A stretch of DNA of 64,000 bases from Ophioderma brevispina (lineage: Eukaryota > Echinodermata > Ophiuroidea > Amphilepidida > Ophiodermatidae), in the NCBI GenBank assembly GCA_023653785.1, contig JAMKCH010036026.1, forward strand, positions 1 to 64,000, written 5' to 3'. The first letter of the stretch is position 1. Each line of letters opens with the position of its first letter. The position numbers and the translations under genes are program-made. Positions 1-11,572 of this stretch are shown piece by piece. Under the pieces are notes generated by a model. It ran no database searches and was not told the origin of the DNA. It was given only the letters and a program-made list of their open reading frames with translations.

Positions 1-314
1 AACGTAGCCGGGCACGGCAGCCGGCTATGTTAAATGCTAAGGCTTTGGTGTAAATAGGCCTTGCTTGATCTTCCTTACGCAAAGATTTCCTCACGTTTTA
101 ACCTTTAGGGGCATGGCGTGAAGCCACTGCGAAATTGGGGGGTAAACTTTAAACTTTGCTTCGCGGTAACCTTTTTTACTTACATAGGCCTTGTAAATCT
201 TCATATTTCGCTGTTTAACCAAAAAGAATTTTGTTAGAATTCAATTTGCTTCTAGTTACATCTAAAATGCTTCTAATTGGTTTTGGGACGTTTTCCGCTC
301 TTGGGACGCTTTTT
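1..314. other. Flanking sequence, no gene seen
   Basis: Moderately GC-rich at the very start and then AT-rich. The short open frames here are uninterrupted by chance and show no recognisable domain. I see no splice-bounded exon. Confidence 0.4.
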
Positions 315-890
315 GTTTCTCTTGCATCTCGGCCATTTCCCCCGCAGAAGGTGCAAAGTTTCTCATTGCATCCCTGCGTTTTTCACCCGGAAATAACGCG
401 ATGCATCTCATGCCTCTCGGCCGGTTTCCTTTCCCGTCAGAAGATTCGAACTTTGGCGCGATCGTCTCATTGCATCTCGGCCGCTTTCCCCGGCAGAAGA
501 TCGAAGTTTGCGCCATGCGTCTCATTGCATTGGCGTCTTTCCGTAAAATGACTCGATGATTTTTTTCGTTGCAATCTGGCCGTCTTCCGGGAAATACGCG
601 ATGTTTTTCGTGCATCTTAGGCCTTCGTTCCTGTGAAAATGACCTCGATGTTTTTCGTTGCATCTGGGCCGTCTTCCGGGAAAATGACGCGATGTTTTTC
701 GTTCAAATCTGGGCCGTTATTGACTTTAGCGCTACTTATTCCGGTGCCGGGAAAAACGGCGAGATGCAATGAAGGCGCCAACTTTGGCTCTTGTTGCCAT
801 CTGGGCCGTTAAAATAAAAATAGATTGCCCTTCGTTGCATTTTTGGGCCGTCGGTCGGCAAAACGACCCGGTCCGGGTTAGGGTTAATTT
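315..890. repeat. GC-rich degenerate tandem repeat (about 44-58 bp units)
   Basis: About ten to eleven diverged units, each beginning near GCATCTNGGCC and running through a TTCCNGG(A)AAA segment to a CGATG(T)TTTTTCGTT or TCTCATT end. Units can be picked out near 322, 368, 413, 471, 526, 570, 611, 659, 704, 795 and 835. Indels make spacing irregular (about 41-90 bp). The block is far richer in CpG than the DNA that follows. The open frames on both strands here, up to 133 codons, are repetitive and look like a by-product of the repeat rather than a protein. Confidence 0.6.
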
Positions 891-936
891 TTAGCTAAAA
901 CAAACAATCTATAGTTCCTTTAGTGAAAAAATATCA

Positions 937-2965
937 TTTTATTATTATTTATGTAATTTTACCCATTCATTAATGATATTTCATTACTTTGAATCTGATA
1001 GAGGTATGTGACATTTATATAGAACATACTTTTAAAATGGACCGATTTCCCTTAAATTTTAACGTTCTTTTTTCAGTGGTCTTTACCCTGTGCAAAGTAC
1101 AATTTTCACAGGTAGAAATCGCTGCTTTTGTTGCAGACGTTACATTTGAAATAATCGTTGACAAGCAGATCATATATAGTATCAGTGCTGCCCGTTTTCA
1201 CATGTAATAGAGATGCAACTTTTGTCAACAAAGGTGTCAATTTCAACACTTGATAAAAACTTTTTTTTTTGTGTCTATTCTTGAGGTTAAGGATCATATT
1301 TTATTATTTTTTTAGGGTTTGGAGCTTAATCTTGTGTACTTAGCCAAATATTACATTTCAATTTGTGGATAAATACACATATTTTAAGGAAAAATATTTT
1401 TTTTTTTTTTTTTTTTTTTTTAATAACAATTTTTAATTGTGTTTGCTTTTGGCATTTGAAATATACCTGCTAATACAATTAAGCTGTCCAAGTATGAACA
1501 TTGCAGATAAAGTTTTGAAAATGTTATGCTCTTTTATGCTTTTTAAGCAAAAATGTGTACTACTGTAGTCATGTGAAAAAGTTTTTAATAAAATACCAGA
1601 GATAACCATAACCCACTCCTTTTCCTGATTCTATTCAATGTAATGGGAAACACATACAAAAAAATTGGGGCAATTTTGTCCATATAACCAAAAAAATACT
1701 GGGTAAATTGGTAAATTCCTGGACGTGACTGTGCAACGTCATTTTGACTTAAAAAAGACCGTTGAACTTTCTTACTTAATAATAATCTGCTTTTGAGGCT
1801 AACTCAGATAAGGGTCCTATTCGAACTGCTAGAAAAATACCAGTATTGAACTCCATGCATTTCTAAAGTCCAAAACTGCTTAATTTACATTAGTATGTGT
1901 TTGCTACTTGGCAGGACGTGACTGTGAACGGATTGTGGAAGTTTCAAATTGCATTTTTTACTACTCTGACCACCATACTTGAAAATAAATTGTCCATTCA
2001 TATTCCCATGCATCACCATACACATTTATAAATCAAAGCAGTAGCTCTCTTACATTTTAGAGATATGGGACGCACAAGGCCCGATGACCAAGTGGTTGGA
2101 CGTGACAAATTGTGAACGGAAAAATCGGATTTGGTGATGCAAAGCTATTTTACCATATTACCTCAAATGATTTGTACCATTTGATGCTTTACTGAAGATG
2201 TTGTAAATACTAAAAAACACCAGAGAGGCCTAATCCCAAATAATTTAGACAAGTCCATGAACGTTGAAGTAAGGGTTTATGTAATTAAAACTTGTGAAAT
2301 CAGTATGAATCTTTAAACATATTTTCTAAATTTTACTTTGGAAATACACAATTCCAATAAGAGACATTCAGAACCTTTTGAGCTAATTTTGAGCTTAAAA
2401 TCTGTAAAAAATAAAGGAATTTTGCTGTCATTTTCACTAAAATGTGTATTAAATTTATATACTGCACATGGTCTTAACCCTCAAAATTTAACTAGAGGTT
2501 CTTAAGTCAATTATAAAGTATTGTTCTGCACTTTTCCTCAGTATAAACTGACATAGCAACCTTTAGGCATTGGACCATTAATGTTGACAAGGTGTAACGT
2601 CCGCAACACATATATTATTACTGTTCATTTGGCTTGTGGATTGTCTTGTTTCCTTTTCTTAGCTTCTGAATTAGTAAAATAAAATTTAAAACTAACATAT
2701 ATCATTCTAAAATCTATAGCACTGATACTCAGTATGATTTGCTTACAAGTCAACATTCCAAGTAACATCCGCAACAAAAGCAGGGATTTCTACTGTGAAA
2801 AAGTGTACTTTGCAGCGTAAAAAATGAAAAAAGGAAGGTAACTTTATTGAAATAGGGCCATGGATCTTAAAATGCTGTTCTATATAAATGTCACATACCT
2901 CTATCAGGTGGCAAAGTAATGAAATATCATTAATGAATGGTTAAAATTACAATAAAATCATAAAT
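937..2965. mobile_element. DNA transposon-like element with about 250-bp terminal inverted repeats
   Basis: The segment 937-1190 is repeated in inverted orientation at 2719-2965. The shared blocks include ATTCATTAATGATATTTCAT, GATAGAGGTATGTGACATTT, a CTGCAAAGTACA-like block, GTAGAAATC.CTGCTTTTGTTGC and AGTATCAGTGCT. The arms match across their length at roughly 75-80% by eye, with small indels. The interior (about 1.5 kb) has no transposase-like frame, so the element is non-autonomous or decayed. Target-site duplication is unclear, because the right end runs into an A/T simple repeat. It carries several copies of the GGACGTTAC / GGACGTGAC box reported in the findings. Confidence 0.7.
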
Positions 2966-3016
2966 AAATATATTTATTTTTTTTATTTTTTTTATTTTTT
3001 TTATTTTTGTTATATT
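2966..3016. repeat. AT-rich simple repeat (TATTTTTTT)n
   Basis: About four tandem copies of an A(T)7-8 unit directly abut the right end of the inverted-repeat element. Confidence 0.8.
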
Positions 3017-3029
3017 GAATATTGATAAT

Positions 3030-3345
3030 TTGATGAGAAAACTGGTTAGGGCTCTTGCCGAAAGTGTAGTGCACCGCCACAGCGCGCGCACTCCGTACTG
3101 CCTCCTGAGTCCAATTTTCCTTTGTTACGTTCCTGGGGAAACTCCTCGTGATTATAGATAGTAAACTAAATCAATATTTGGGAGCGCGAGACTCCTGGAC
3201 TTGTGCAATGATGCAGAGCTAGTGCAGTCCCTGTATGCAAATTCACGTGTCAGTCAAGGATTCATTGATTTTCAATCACCTGGCGCCATCTGACCAGTGG
3301 TGAATTTGTTGGTTGAATTGGTTTGTTGCATTGGTTGTGCCAGCG
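3030..3345. other. Single-copy-looking block with promoter-like motifs
   Basis: More GC- and CpG-rich than its surroundings, with no repeat partner noticed in the window. It contains an octamer ATGCAAAT (about 3236) immediately followed by an E-box-like CACGTG, a short inverted pair TTGATTTTCAATCA, and GGCGCCATCTGACCAGTGG, which resembles a reverse-strand CTCF-type site. It could be a regulatory element or an untranslated exon. No coding frame supports a protein. Confidence 0.25.
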
Positions 3346-3799
3346 CGTTTATACTGTTCCCAGCATTAGAGATAACCACACACCCGTGCCGCACACACAG
3401 TCGGAACTTGAACATTTCACAAAATTGTATACCAACCGACCGTTACGCAACGTAAAACTGTAAACAGTACGGATAGAAATCATTTTTGCAGTAAATTTTT
3501 CCCGAGAAATGTTCAGTCGCACCAATAAATTTTCCCGGGAAACGTTCAATCGTGACAAGATCATTCTAGATATTTAGATCTATATTTGTTGACCTCATAA
3601 AATAATAAGTCCGTAATCTCGGAAACAAGGATCGTAGCCAAATTTCAAAGATTTCATCTTCATTTTTGTCATTGCAATAACCGATGCATTATTACTTTTC
3701 ATCATTACCACAACGTTATATGTAGAAATTGATAGGGTAGAATATATAAACTTCAATGAAAAATGAAACAAATACAACACAAAACACGATCGTTAACAC
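3346..3799. other. Intergenic sequence, nothing recognised
   Basis: AT-rich DNA with short minus-strand frames of 61-71 codons that have no recognisable motif. A local near-duplication of a TTTCCCGAGAAA / TTTCCCGGGAAA segment occurs at 3498-3545. Confidence 0.35.
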
Positions 3800-3944
3800 C
3801 AGGCGCGGATCCAGGGAGGGGAGCAGGGGGCTCGCGCCTCCCGGTAATTCTGCAAAATCTTGCAAAATCAACCCAGTTTTGACAAGCTAAAGCCTTTCAG
3901 CCCCCGGTAATTTTGACGTTTTTCAAATCCTGGATCCGCCCCTG
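3800..3944. mobile_element. Short palindromic-ended MITE (GGCGCGGATCCAGG termini)
   Basis: The left end CAGGCGCGGATCCAGG is mirrored by CCTGGATCCGCCCCTG at the right end, giving a 145-bp element with about 16-bp inverted termini. The CAGNGGCG-style terminus is like hAT-type MITEs. An 8-bp duplication would be expected, but the flanks show at best a partial match (…TAACA / …GAACA). The interior contains a second inverted pair around CCCGGTAATT. Confidence 0.65.
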
Positions 3945-4746
3945 ACTGAACATAAACGTTCTTACCTCATTTTATTATAGATGATAAAATGAAAATGCCT
4001 TTCTGTATAGTTAATTTTAAACGTAAAAATACAAACCAGTGAAGATGAGAACGAATGATAGAATATCAAACGCAACGTGGGAGCCACGCAAACAAAGACG
4101 AATGAAAATCGTGGATAAATAGGCATTGCACAGATAGCTGTTATCATGGGAAAGTTTCGCCCGTCGCCGGCCCAGGGATCGCCGGCAGTTTCACGCCAAA
4201 TGACAGCAATGACCTGTTGAGGTAGGTTTTTCTATTTTAATATAATGACGTATACGGTACTATTGCGCATGCTAAACAGCTGGCCTAAAAACAGCTCATT
4301 GTCAAGTTAAAATTCAAGGATAAAAGTGCTTAGTTCAGACACTAGATTCACATATAGCATAACAAGCACATTCCGGCGCTGCCCCAAATTGGGTGAAGAT
4401 GTTTGCTGGTTTCCGAAAAACTTGTAATTCCCTGTAATGTTGAAGAAAAGGAGCAGAACCAACGAAACCCTCAGACAATTAAGTCGCATCTGATCTGTTC
4501 CGATTTGAAATCTTTAAAGGTCCATGGCCCGATTGCTAATACCCCTAGCCTCGTCCCCTCCGTCCCCGAAGCCCCCTGATTTTCACATTTTGTATCAGAA
4601 GAAAGCAACTATTTTTGTCATTGTCATATTGTACTTATTATTTATTGTAATACAATTTAAATAATAAGTAAAATATTTTTCCATTCTGATGGAATTAATA
4701 CAAAGCATCTTCAAATAGCTGACTTGTCCGTCAGACGATTTCATCA
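3945..4746. other. Intergenic sequence, nothing recognised
   Basis: AT-rich, with no exon-like frame. Minus-strand frames of 60-61 codons have low-complexity composition and no motif. Confidence 0.35.
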
Positions 4747-5334
4747 TAACGTCCGCAACACATTTGCAAACTAACATTTAAATCGTAATAAGGATTAAAG
4801 TAAAATTTAAGTAAAAAGACAGTTTTGCTCTATTATTGTTATCATGTAGTACATAAACAAATAGAGATTCTTCGTTATTTTTACTTTCTCTATAAGAAAA
4901 AAAAACTTGCTGTTGTGTTGCGGACGTTACTAGTGGTTCGGATTGTTACAGGTGTTACGGAAAAATGTACAGCATCATACAGGGGAAAAATAAAACAAAA
5001 GATGGGAAGTGTTGCCTGGATTTGTGGGAAGTGTGTTAGAAGCACTTAAGTTTAAATAAAATTAACTATGAGGTCAAGTAGCTGTTCCTAGCAACAGATG
5101 TAATGTTGCGGGGGATTTACAAAAATGTTTGAGCGGAAAATTATCTTTTTTTATCAGTGCATAGATTTTTATTAACAAGAAAATAATATCAGAATTTATT
5201 TTGTTTCATATATTATTGGTATAAATGAAACTATTTGTACATGCTAAGCATTAATACAACCTTGCTCTAATTTAAGGCAATGCTCGGCTAAAGTTGGTGT
5301 GAAATTGTTGACGGAAAATGTAACATCCGCAACA
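4747..5334. repeat. Cluster of three GTTGCGGACGTTAC boxes
   Basis: The box appears as its reverse complement at 4747-4761, forward at 4915-4930 and reverse (one change) at 5320-5334. The sequence between the boxes does not align obviously. These boxes match those inside the 0.94-2.97 kb element, so this stretch may be a decayed relative. No terminal repeats were found. Confidence 0.45.
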
Positions 5335-5697
5335 TCATTTTCGATTGACTACCTCATTAGAACAAGGAAACATGTGGGAGTCCACTATATTCTGAAAAGA
5401 TCTAACATTGGTACAGATTGCTATGATGAAATATTGATATTCATATTCATGTTGTTCTTCGTTGAAATGGCAGATAATTCAAATTTGTACTATTTGCTAG
5501 GTTGACAAAATTCCGTCAAGATTTGGCTGTATAAGCATGTCCAGCACATACATGGAGGAATTGATCACCCAAACTTTGTTAAGTACACTGACATAAACGG
5601 CACTTACGTTACAAATAAGAATCAGTGACATTTGGTATGGATTTGTAAATCAAGGTGAGTGCCAGTTTCAAAAATGTGTGATGGACTTCGTAATAGC

Positions 5698-7358
5698 TAT
5701 ATGGGCAATTCCACAGTCATGGACGTTACATTTTTCCCACCCTCTCTGTATTCAAATTGTATTCCAACATACTTGAAAGCTTAGGAAGTTCATTTTATTT
5801 CTGGTACTGATAGTTAACATACTATTGTTTAACAAGAACATCAAACATCTAGACAGCTCTAGTTAATTAACAAGAAAAGAGCTATAGAAGTCAGTGTCAT
5901 GGACGTTACGAAAATGGACAAGCAGTTTTTTGGACATCAATTATAACCAAAACTCTCTGAAGTTGCAATCTCAAGTTTTCATTTTAACTATATAGTAACA
6001 CTTTATTTAACTTTGAATATAAATTAAGGAAAGCACCTTCTTATAATATAGAAACTCTTCCAAATGTATGTCATGGACGTTACATTTGTGGGAATGTCAT
6101 GGACGTTTAATACAAAAATTTGAATTTGAACATTCGCTCATTCAAAATTGACAACCCATTAATGTGTGCATATTGCATTGCTTATCAGTTTGTTTGATGA
6201 CATAGTCTATTTTTGAAGGTTACATGATGTTTGAATAATTGTATTATTTAAAATTTTAAGCATTTTAGGTCAAACTTGGGTATGAGGGCGCTTTTCTATT
6301 TTTTTCCACACACGCTTTTGAAAAACCTACTCTCACATAAACCACTATAAATAACCAAATATGTGACTTGCTCACTAAATTTGAGCATCTTATCTTTATT
6401 AGTTCGTCTGTAACATTCATTTGAATATTGCATGGATGTGCCTATTGAAAAGCACAGGGGTCAATGAACTTTTCCCCTGTACAATTCAATGAGAGTATTT
6501 CGAAGAAATAAACTGTAGGCCTACTCACAAACTAAAGGTGATAGAGGGGTGAAACTTCTTGAGCAGGTAAAACTTATGAGTATCTTTCCAGTTGTTACCC
6601 TTTGGAAGGTAGCATATTGAAAAAAGTTGCGAGAAATGATGTGAAGCGCCCTCGTGCCCAATTTTGACCTGAAATGGTCATTTTTAAGAATTCTAATTAT
6701 CAAAATGTCATGGAAACTTCAAGAATAGATTCTCTTAAATCAAAAACATGACTATTAAACATTACCTTAACAAACATCCCATAATACCCATTTACGAGGG
6801 GAGTTGAATGTGTAACGCCCAGAAGGTTAACGTCCATTACGCTCATTAGCATATTTCTAATTAGTATAATTATTTTTTTATATCACATGTTATTATCTCC
6901 ATATATTATATCAACATATATACTAGATATGATTAAAATCAATTGCATGATAGAGTAGTTGCAGGAAAAAATAGTAAAAACGTCATGGACGTTACATACA
7001 TTCGTGGAAAATTGGAAGTAACTCTAGACAACCATGTCTGATTTCAAAGTGTATGTTTTAAAAAGTTATGTGTCTTAGTATTAGGATAAGAAATAAATAC
7101 ATTCCATTAGTTAATTTTCATCTATACAGGACTGAAATATTTGACAGCAGCATTTTTACTAAAAATTGCCAAAATCGGTTATTCGTAAAATAATTTTTTC
7201 CAAAACCATAAAAAATAAGAAAAATGATGAAAATTCAATATTAGAATGCAGATTTATATAGATACGGTATCTTTCTTCCATGTTCAATGTAAATTGTTGC
7301 ACTAAAATGAATTTCAATTTTTAGGCTCAAGGGACATAGCTGTGGAATTGCCCACATA
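5698..7358. mobile_element. Non-autonomous element with 19-bp terminal inverted repeats (TGGGCAATTCCACAG)
   Basis: TATATGGGCAATTCCACAG at 5698-5716 is mirrored at 7340-7358 with one difference. Between them lie about 1.6 kb of AT-rich non-coding DNA and six copies of the CATGGACGTTAC box (5718, 5898, 6072, 6098 partial, 6826 reverse, 6984). No transposase is visible. No clear target-site duplication was found, so the boundary is supported by the termini only. Confidence 0.6.
6263..6673. mobile_element. Nested inverted-repeat insertion
   Basis: TTTTAGGTCAAACTTGGG followed by a GAGGGCGCTT block (6263-6294) is mirrored at 6642-6673. The roughly 410-bp unit sits inside the larger 5.7-7.36 kb element, suggesting a later insertion. 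The interior is AT-rich and non-coding. Confidence 0.55.
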
Positions 7359-7476
7359 CTTAATGCTCTGACCTAGTACACGACCACAACCCAGTGTCTA
7401 GTCAGAGCAACCTCGGAATAAGTTCAAACAATTGTTACGGGGACTATCATTAGACTTAACATGACTAATAGTTGCC

Positions 7477-8457
7477 AGGGGGGATATGGCGTCAGGTTGT
7501 TTTTGAGAGATCAAATTGTAGTTTTCTAAATTTCTGAATTCTCATAACTTCAGGACTATTTTACTTTTTATTTGGTGAAAATCAGACATTTCGTTCAAAT
7601 GTTATGGTTGATCGAAGTGTACAGATGCACAAAGAAAGAAGATTTCTTATGTTTCGTATTGTTTTTCAAGCAGCTATATTTACTTTGTTTTTCATTGTTT
7701 TTCAAGCAGTAATATTTAAGAGAATTACAAAAATAAATTAATTTTGGGGGTGGTAAAAAGTGACAATTTACAGATTTGTTTTTAATTTAAAAAATAGTAG
7801 AATTGATAAATTTAGAATTAAAAACAAAATTGCAATAATTAATTAATTTAATAATTGATTAATTAACAATTAAACGCTTCTGGACCTTTATTGGCATATC
7901 ATTTTTGTCATTTTTCGAAGGTTGCAAACTTGCCCCCCCACTTATCTCAAAAACGGTTTGACCTATTGACTTCAAATTGGGCACAAACCTAGTTTAGCGT
8001 ACATACTATGATCCTATGAGAGGATTTTGTATAAAACCCTTTAGTTTTTGAGTTACATTGATTTTTGTATGCCACCAGCAGCAAAAATGGCGAGAGAAGT
8101 TTGAACGGTTGCCATGGCAACACTGAATATAATTTTGATAAACGCTCTCATAGGATCACAGATCCTGGCCATAGTACTTGTTTAAGAAACAAACTATGTT
8201 CAAATAACTTTATATTTTGAGATAAATGGGGGGGGGGCAAAATTGTCATTTTGAATTTCTGATTTTCTTGTTGCCGTGACCTTTGACCCCTGCTAATTAG
8301 CATACCGGAGGTCGATATGATCCAAGACAAATATATTTGAAAAAGGCTCATCATACCGAACATTTTGGTATATCACTTGCTTGTATTCAAAGAAACTATG
8401 TGCTGTGATTGCAATAATCATATTATTGTATGAAAACGACGTCATGTCCCCCCTTAA
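7477..8457. mobile_element. Terminal-inverted-repeat element, right end at TTAA
   Basis: The left end AGGGGGGATATGGCGTC is mirrored by GACGTCATGTCCCCCCTTAA at the right end. TTAA is intact on the right (8454-8457) and degenerate on the left. It contains a further internal inverted pair (CTATGATCCTATGAGAG near 8008 and CTCTCATAGGATCACAG near 8145). The open frame of 71 codons on the minus strand overlaps this internal repeat and shows no domain. Confidence 0.5.
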
Positions 8458-9339
8458 GCGCTCAATTGGGCGATGTCGCTTAATCAGGTGACCTCGCCTA
8501 ATATGGCGATTTTATATCCAAATTCAGAGGGTGTCTATTAGTGGTGTGGAGCGAATCTACTAGATTCACAGAATTTTCATGTTCACCTGACATTCCAAAT
8601 AATAAGTTCCTTGGTTTTATGATTGCGTTTCAGAACAAGGCATGATCCTGCTGAAGTTGGTTGCTAAATTCAGATAGACAGATAATACAACAATAAAGAT
8701 ATGAACGGTTAGGAGTGAGACAAGGACAGTGGTTCTATGGTTGCTAGCCCAGTGGTTCCAAGGGGGAACTTTGGTAGGTGAAACAAAATTTCCCGATCAA
8801 CAGGAAAAAATGTCCCGGTCGTACTCGTAGGGCAAGAGAGGTCCAAAAAGGGCTGATGTAGATTTAGCATCAATGTCCACCTTTTCCTTCCATTTTGCTC
8901 AACCAACTTTTCGATGGCTACACCATTGATGGATACTGTTTGATGAGAGAATAGACCTTGCATCCCGTCTTCACGAATAACTGCCACACGTGATACAATA
9001 CACAACAGCGAGATACGATGACACACATGAAGCTTGAATAGAATAATAATTATTTCTTTATTGTTCCATCAAGGAATTACTGATCATGCTGTGTTTAAAG
9101 ACTACAACGGTCGGCCTACTGAAGAGGCAGTGTGTTGCCTTGGTCGCATTCAAACGTGATTTTGTTTGTTCGAACATCCATCAAGGTCAGATGCGTGGGG
9201 ACGCCAACGCACTGCATGGCTTGCTATGCCGTGCGGACACCATGCATTACTACACGTCACAGATACCCTTGACTATGGACACATAGGGACTACTCCCAAT
9301 TCTGTATCTTCTTGCCTGAAGCATGGAGACTAATTTTAA
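8458..9339. other. Intergenic sequence, no supported gene
   Basis: A minus-strand open frame of 105 codons spans 8709-9026. It has no recognisable domain or clear splice context. It could be part of an exon, but nothing in the sequence confirms this. Confidence 0.3.
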
Positions 9340-9830
9340 ATATATATTAGACAGACATTGTCTTTTGAGGCGCGCGTGCACGATCGCGCGCAGTCGGCAT
9401 CTCAAATGCTTTGAGTCAGCGTGATTTTTCGCGCTCTTGTTAAAAGCCGGCTGCGCGTTTTCTACCTTCGTATTTGAGCCGGCAACCCAGCAAAAATACT
9501 TCATTTGGCATATTTAATGATAAATGATCCCGGAACACTATGCTTTACAGGTACACGAATTTTCAGATAGTGTGAACGGCTTGTAAATCGGTGTCGGCGA
9601 GAGTCAAAAATCTGGCAGGTAAACTCCACAAATGTATCGAACTCCAATGGAAATACCGCCTGGATGGTGTACGAAAAATGAATACGGACTATGTGTATAA
9701 TGCATGAAGCAAACGTCGTAAATTTAAAGCCATTCGCCTCGTCACGCGCACGTGTTTTGTTTTGATTGAGCCCTTGAGCCGAGTTTTTTGATATCACGAT
9801 GGCGCGGCGCCGCAAGAAGTTAGGGGTCTA
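9340..9830. promoter_or_regulatory. CpG-rich block, possible promoter or 5' exon of the downstream IQ gene
   Basis: This stretch is much richer in CpG than the surrounding AT-rich DNA, with runs such as GGCGCGCGTGCACGATCGCG near 9368 and ATGGCGCGGCGCCGCAAGAA at 9799. It is about 2.6 kb upstream of the first recognised IQ exon on the + strand. Minus-strand open frames of 84 and 104 codons overlap it, but few stops are expected in a GC-rich stretch and neither has a recognisable motif. The promoter role is inference; a first exon of an unrelated gene is equally possible. Confidence 0.25.
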
Positions 9831-11229
9831 CAAACATTACGGAAATAGAATTTAGATAATATTTTTGACATGAAGAAGAAACGATAGACGTACCACCTTT
9901 GTGGTCAATGTTTCTGTAAACTATGCACTAAACATGTTCAAAGAAATGAAAGGTGCCGGGAAAGGTGTTCGCCCGATTACAAGTAAGAACATACTTGACA
10001 AGACACACGTTGATGGATCACGTTATCAAGCATCGTGAATACGCCATTATTAATGAAAACGTGAGCTTACTCCAATAGTTTTAAGATAGTCTACTAACTA
10101 TGACTGACTGTTTCCGACTTAGGTTCTACATTTGGTTTACTGAATATGTTTGACTGTTCTGCATGCCAGTTTACTCCCCTAGTGCTAGACTAGAGATCCC
10201 TTTCACAATGAAATAAAAAAACCTTTCCGCTCATGTTCGAGGTTCAAGCCTGGTGAAATTCTTTGAAAGTTGATACACTTGAATGATCAACATCTTACTC
10301 ATTGTAATTTGATTAAATCCTTGAGTGACAGTCTAGTATGTAACTTACTTGTTTCTACTTGATTGCAGTAATAAACGATTGCGTATTGCTACCCCTGAAT
10401 TGAAAATGCATGAGGCTTTTACTGCTTCTGGTCACAACTCAGTTGCAGGTCCTGCTTGCTATGCAGCTCTATGCTTTGTTAAAGATCGTCTCCAGCCAGA
10501 ATTTGGGAGCTTTAAAAACCGCCTCTTCTGGCAGCTTTGCCTCAAGGACCAAGATGACTTTTTAATGCTCCTCTGAAAATTTCAAAAGACATGTCTGATT
10601 AGAGTTTTATTGCATTTATCATATCTCTGCTAACTTGTTGTTGGGCGATAGCTCATGATGGAATACTGGTGCCATGCAGTGCACTTATACTCTGCTCATA
10701 ATTTCTGGACAGTTAGAACATACGCCCGCTTTCCCACCAAAACGGCGCACCATCGGGTTGCACGCACGTAGACGCAGTACAGGCAAAGATTGGCACGCAC
10801 ATTGTATGTCCAAGAAATATGGCCCAGAGTAGTGGTCTGCCAAAAACCCATTTGGGATGTCTTCCCCCATGACTGGTGTCCATACATGGACTGATGACAC
10901 GCAGTCTCAAAATCTACTAATTTGGTTCTGATTTCAGGTCAAAATTTAGAATTAAAAACTTGATTTTTTTACAGAGAAAAAGGACAGTTTCTCTTAGCAT
11001 GCTAAGTTTGTTTGTGGTACTTTTTCCACGTTTGTCAATTGACCCATTTTTGTTTATGCTTTGGAGCAACCTTGGTGTAAAGGCATGGTAAAACTCATTT
11101 AGGGGTGTTTCATGTGGTCTTTTTGGTTTTGCTTTTGGGGTCAACACCTCCCCAATAACTAAAAGGTGCTTTCAGGCCCTTCAGCCCATCAGCCCATCCA
11201 GAGATGACAACTGGCAGTCTTCTCAGTGC
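9831..11229. other. Intergenic or intronic sequence, nothing firmly recognised
   Basis: Contains a + open frame of 75 codons (10,349-10,576) and overlapping minus frames near 10,685-10,910, none with a recognisable domain. The overlap of several frames at 10.7-10.9 kb reflects higher GC, not a demonstrable gene. Confidence 0.3.
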
Positions 11230-11572
11230 TTATGACACTATCAGTGATTCACCCAAAAAAAAGAGTTTGAACATTTTCAAATATTTTTTAAAATATTTTA
11301 AATTTTCATTAAAGTGAAGATAAGTCTGTATAATTCTTTTTATTTTTTTTTTCACTTGAAGCATTGCTAGAAAAAGAGCAAATGGCAGTTGTCCAAAGAT
11401 TGGACCGACCCTTTAAGTTATGTTTTGGTAAGTAAGTGTCCCGTACAGACAGTCTGACTAAAATGTCAAAATTTTGATCCTTATTATAATTAGGTTGTTT
11501 CTGGCTTTATCATTTTTGCATGCTATTTTAGGGTACCTGTACTTTTTACAAACATGCAAAAATATGATTTTT

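Noticed and set aside
262..663. 133-codon minus-strand open frame as a gene
   Set aside because: It lies wholly in the degenerate GC-rich tandem repeat, and the repeated peptide phrases mirror the DNA repeat.
879..892. Telomeric TTAGGG sequence
   Set aside because: GGGTTAGGGTTAA contains only about two units, which is not an array, and it sits next to ordinary repeats.
9501..9815. 104-codon minus frame as a gene
   Set aside because: No recognisable domain, and the CpG-rich composition lowers stop frequency. Kept only as part of a possible promoter block.
10685..10910. Three overlapping minus-strand frames as a coding exon
   Set aside because: All three frames are open at once, which indicates local composition rather than selection on one frame.
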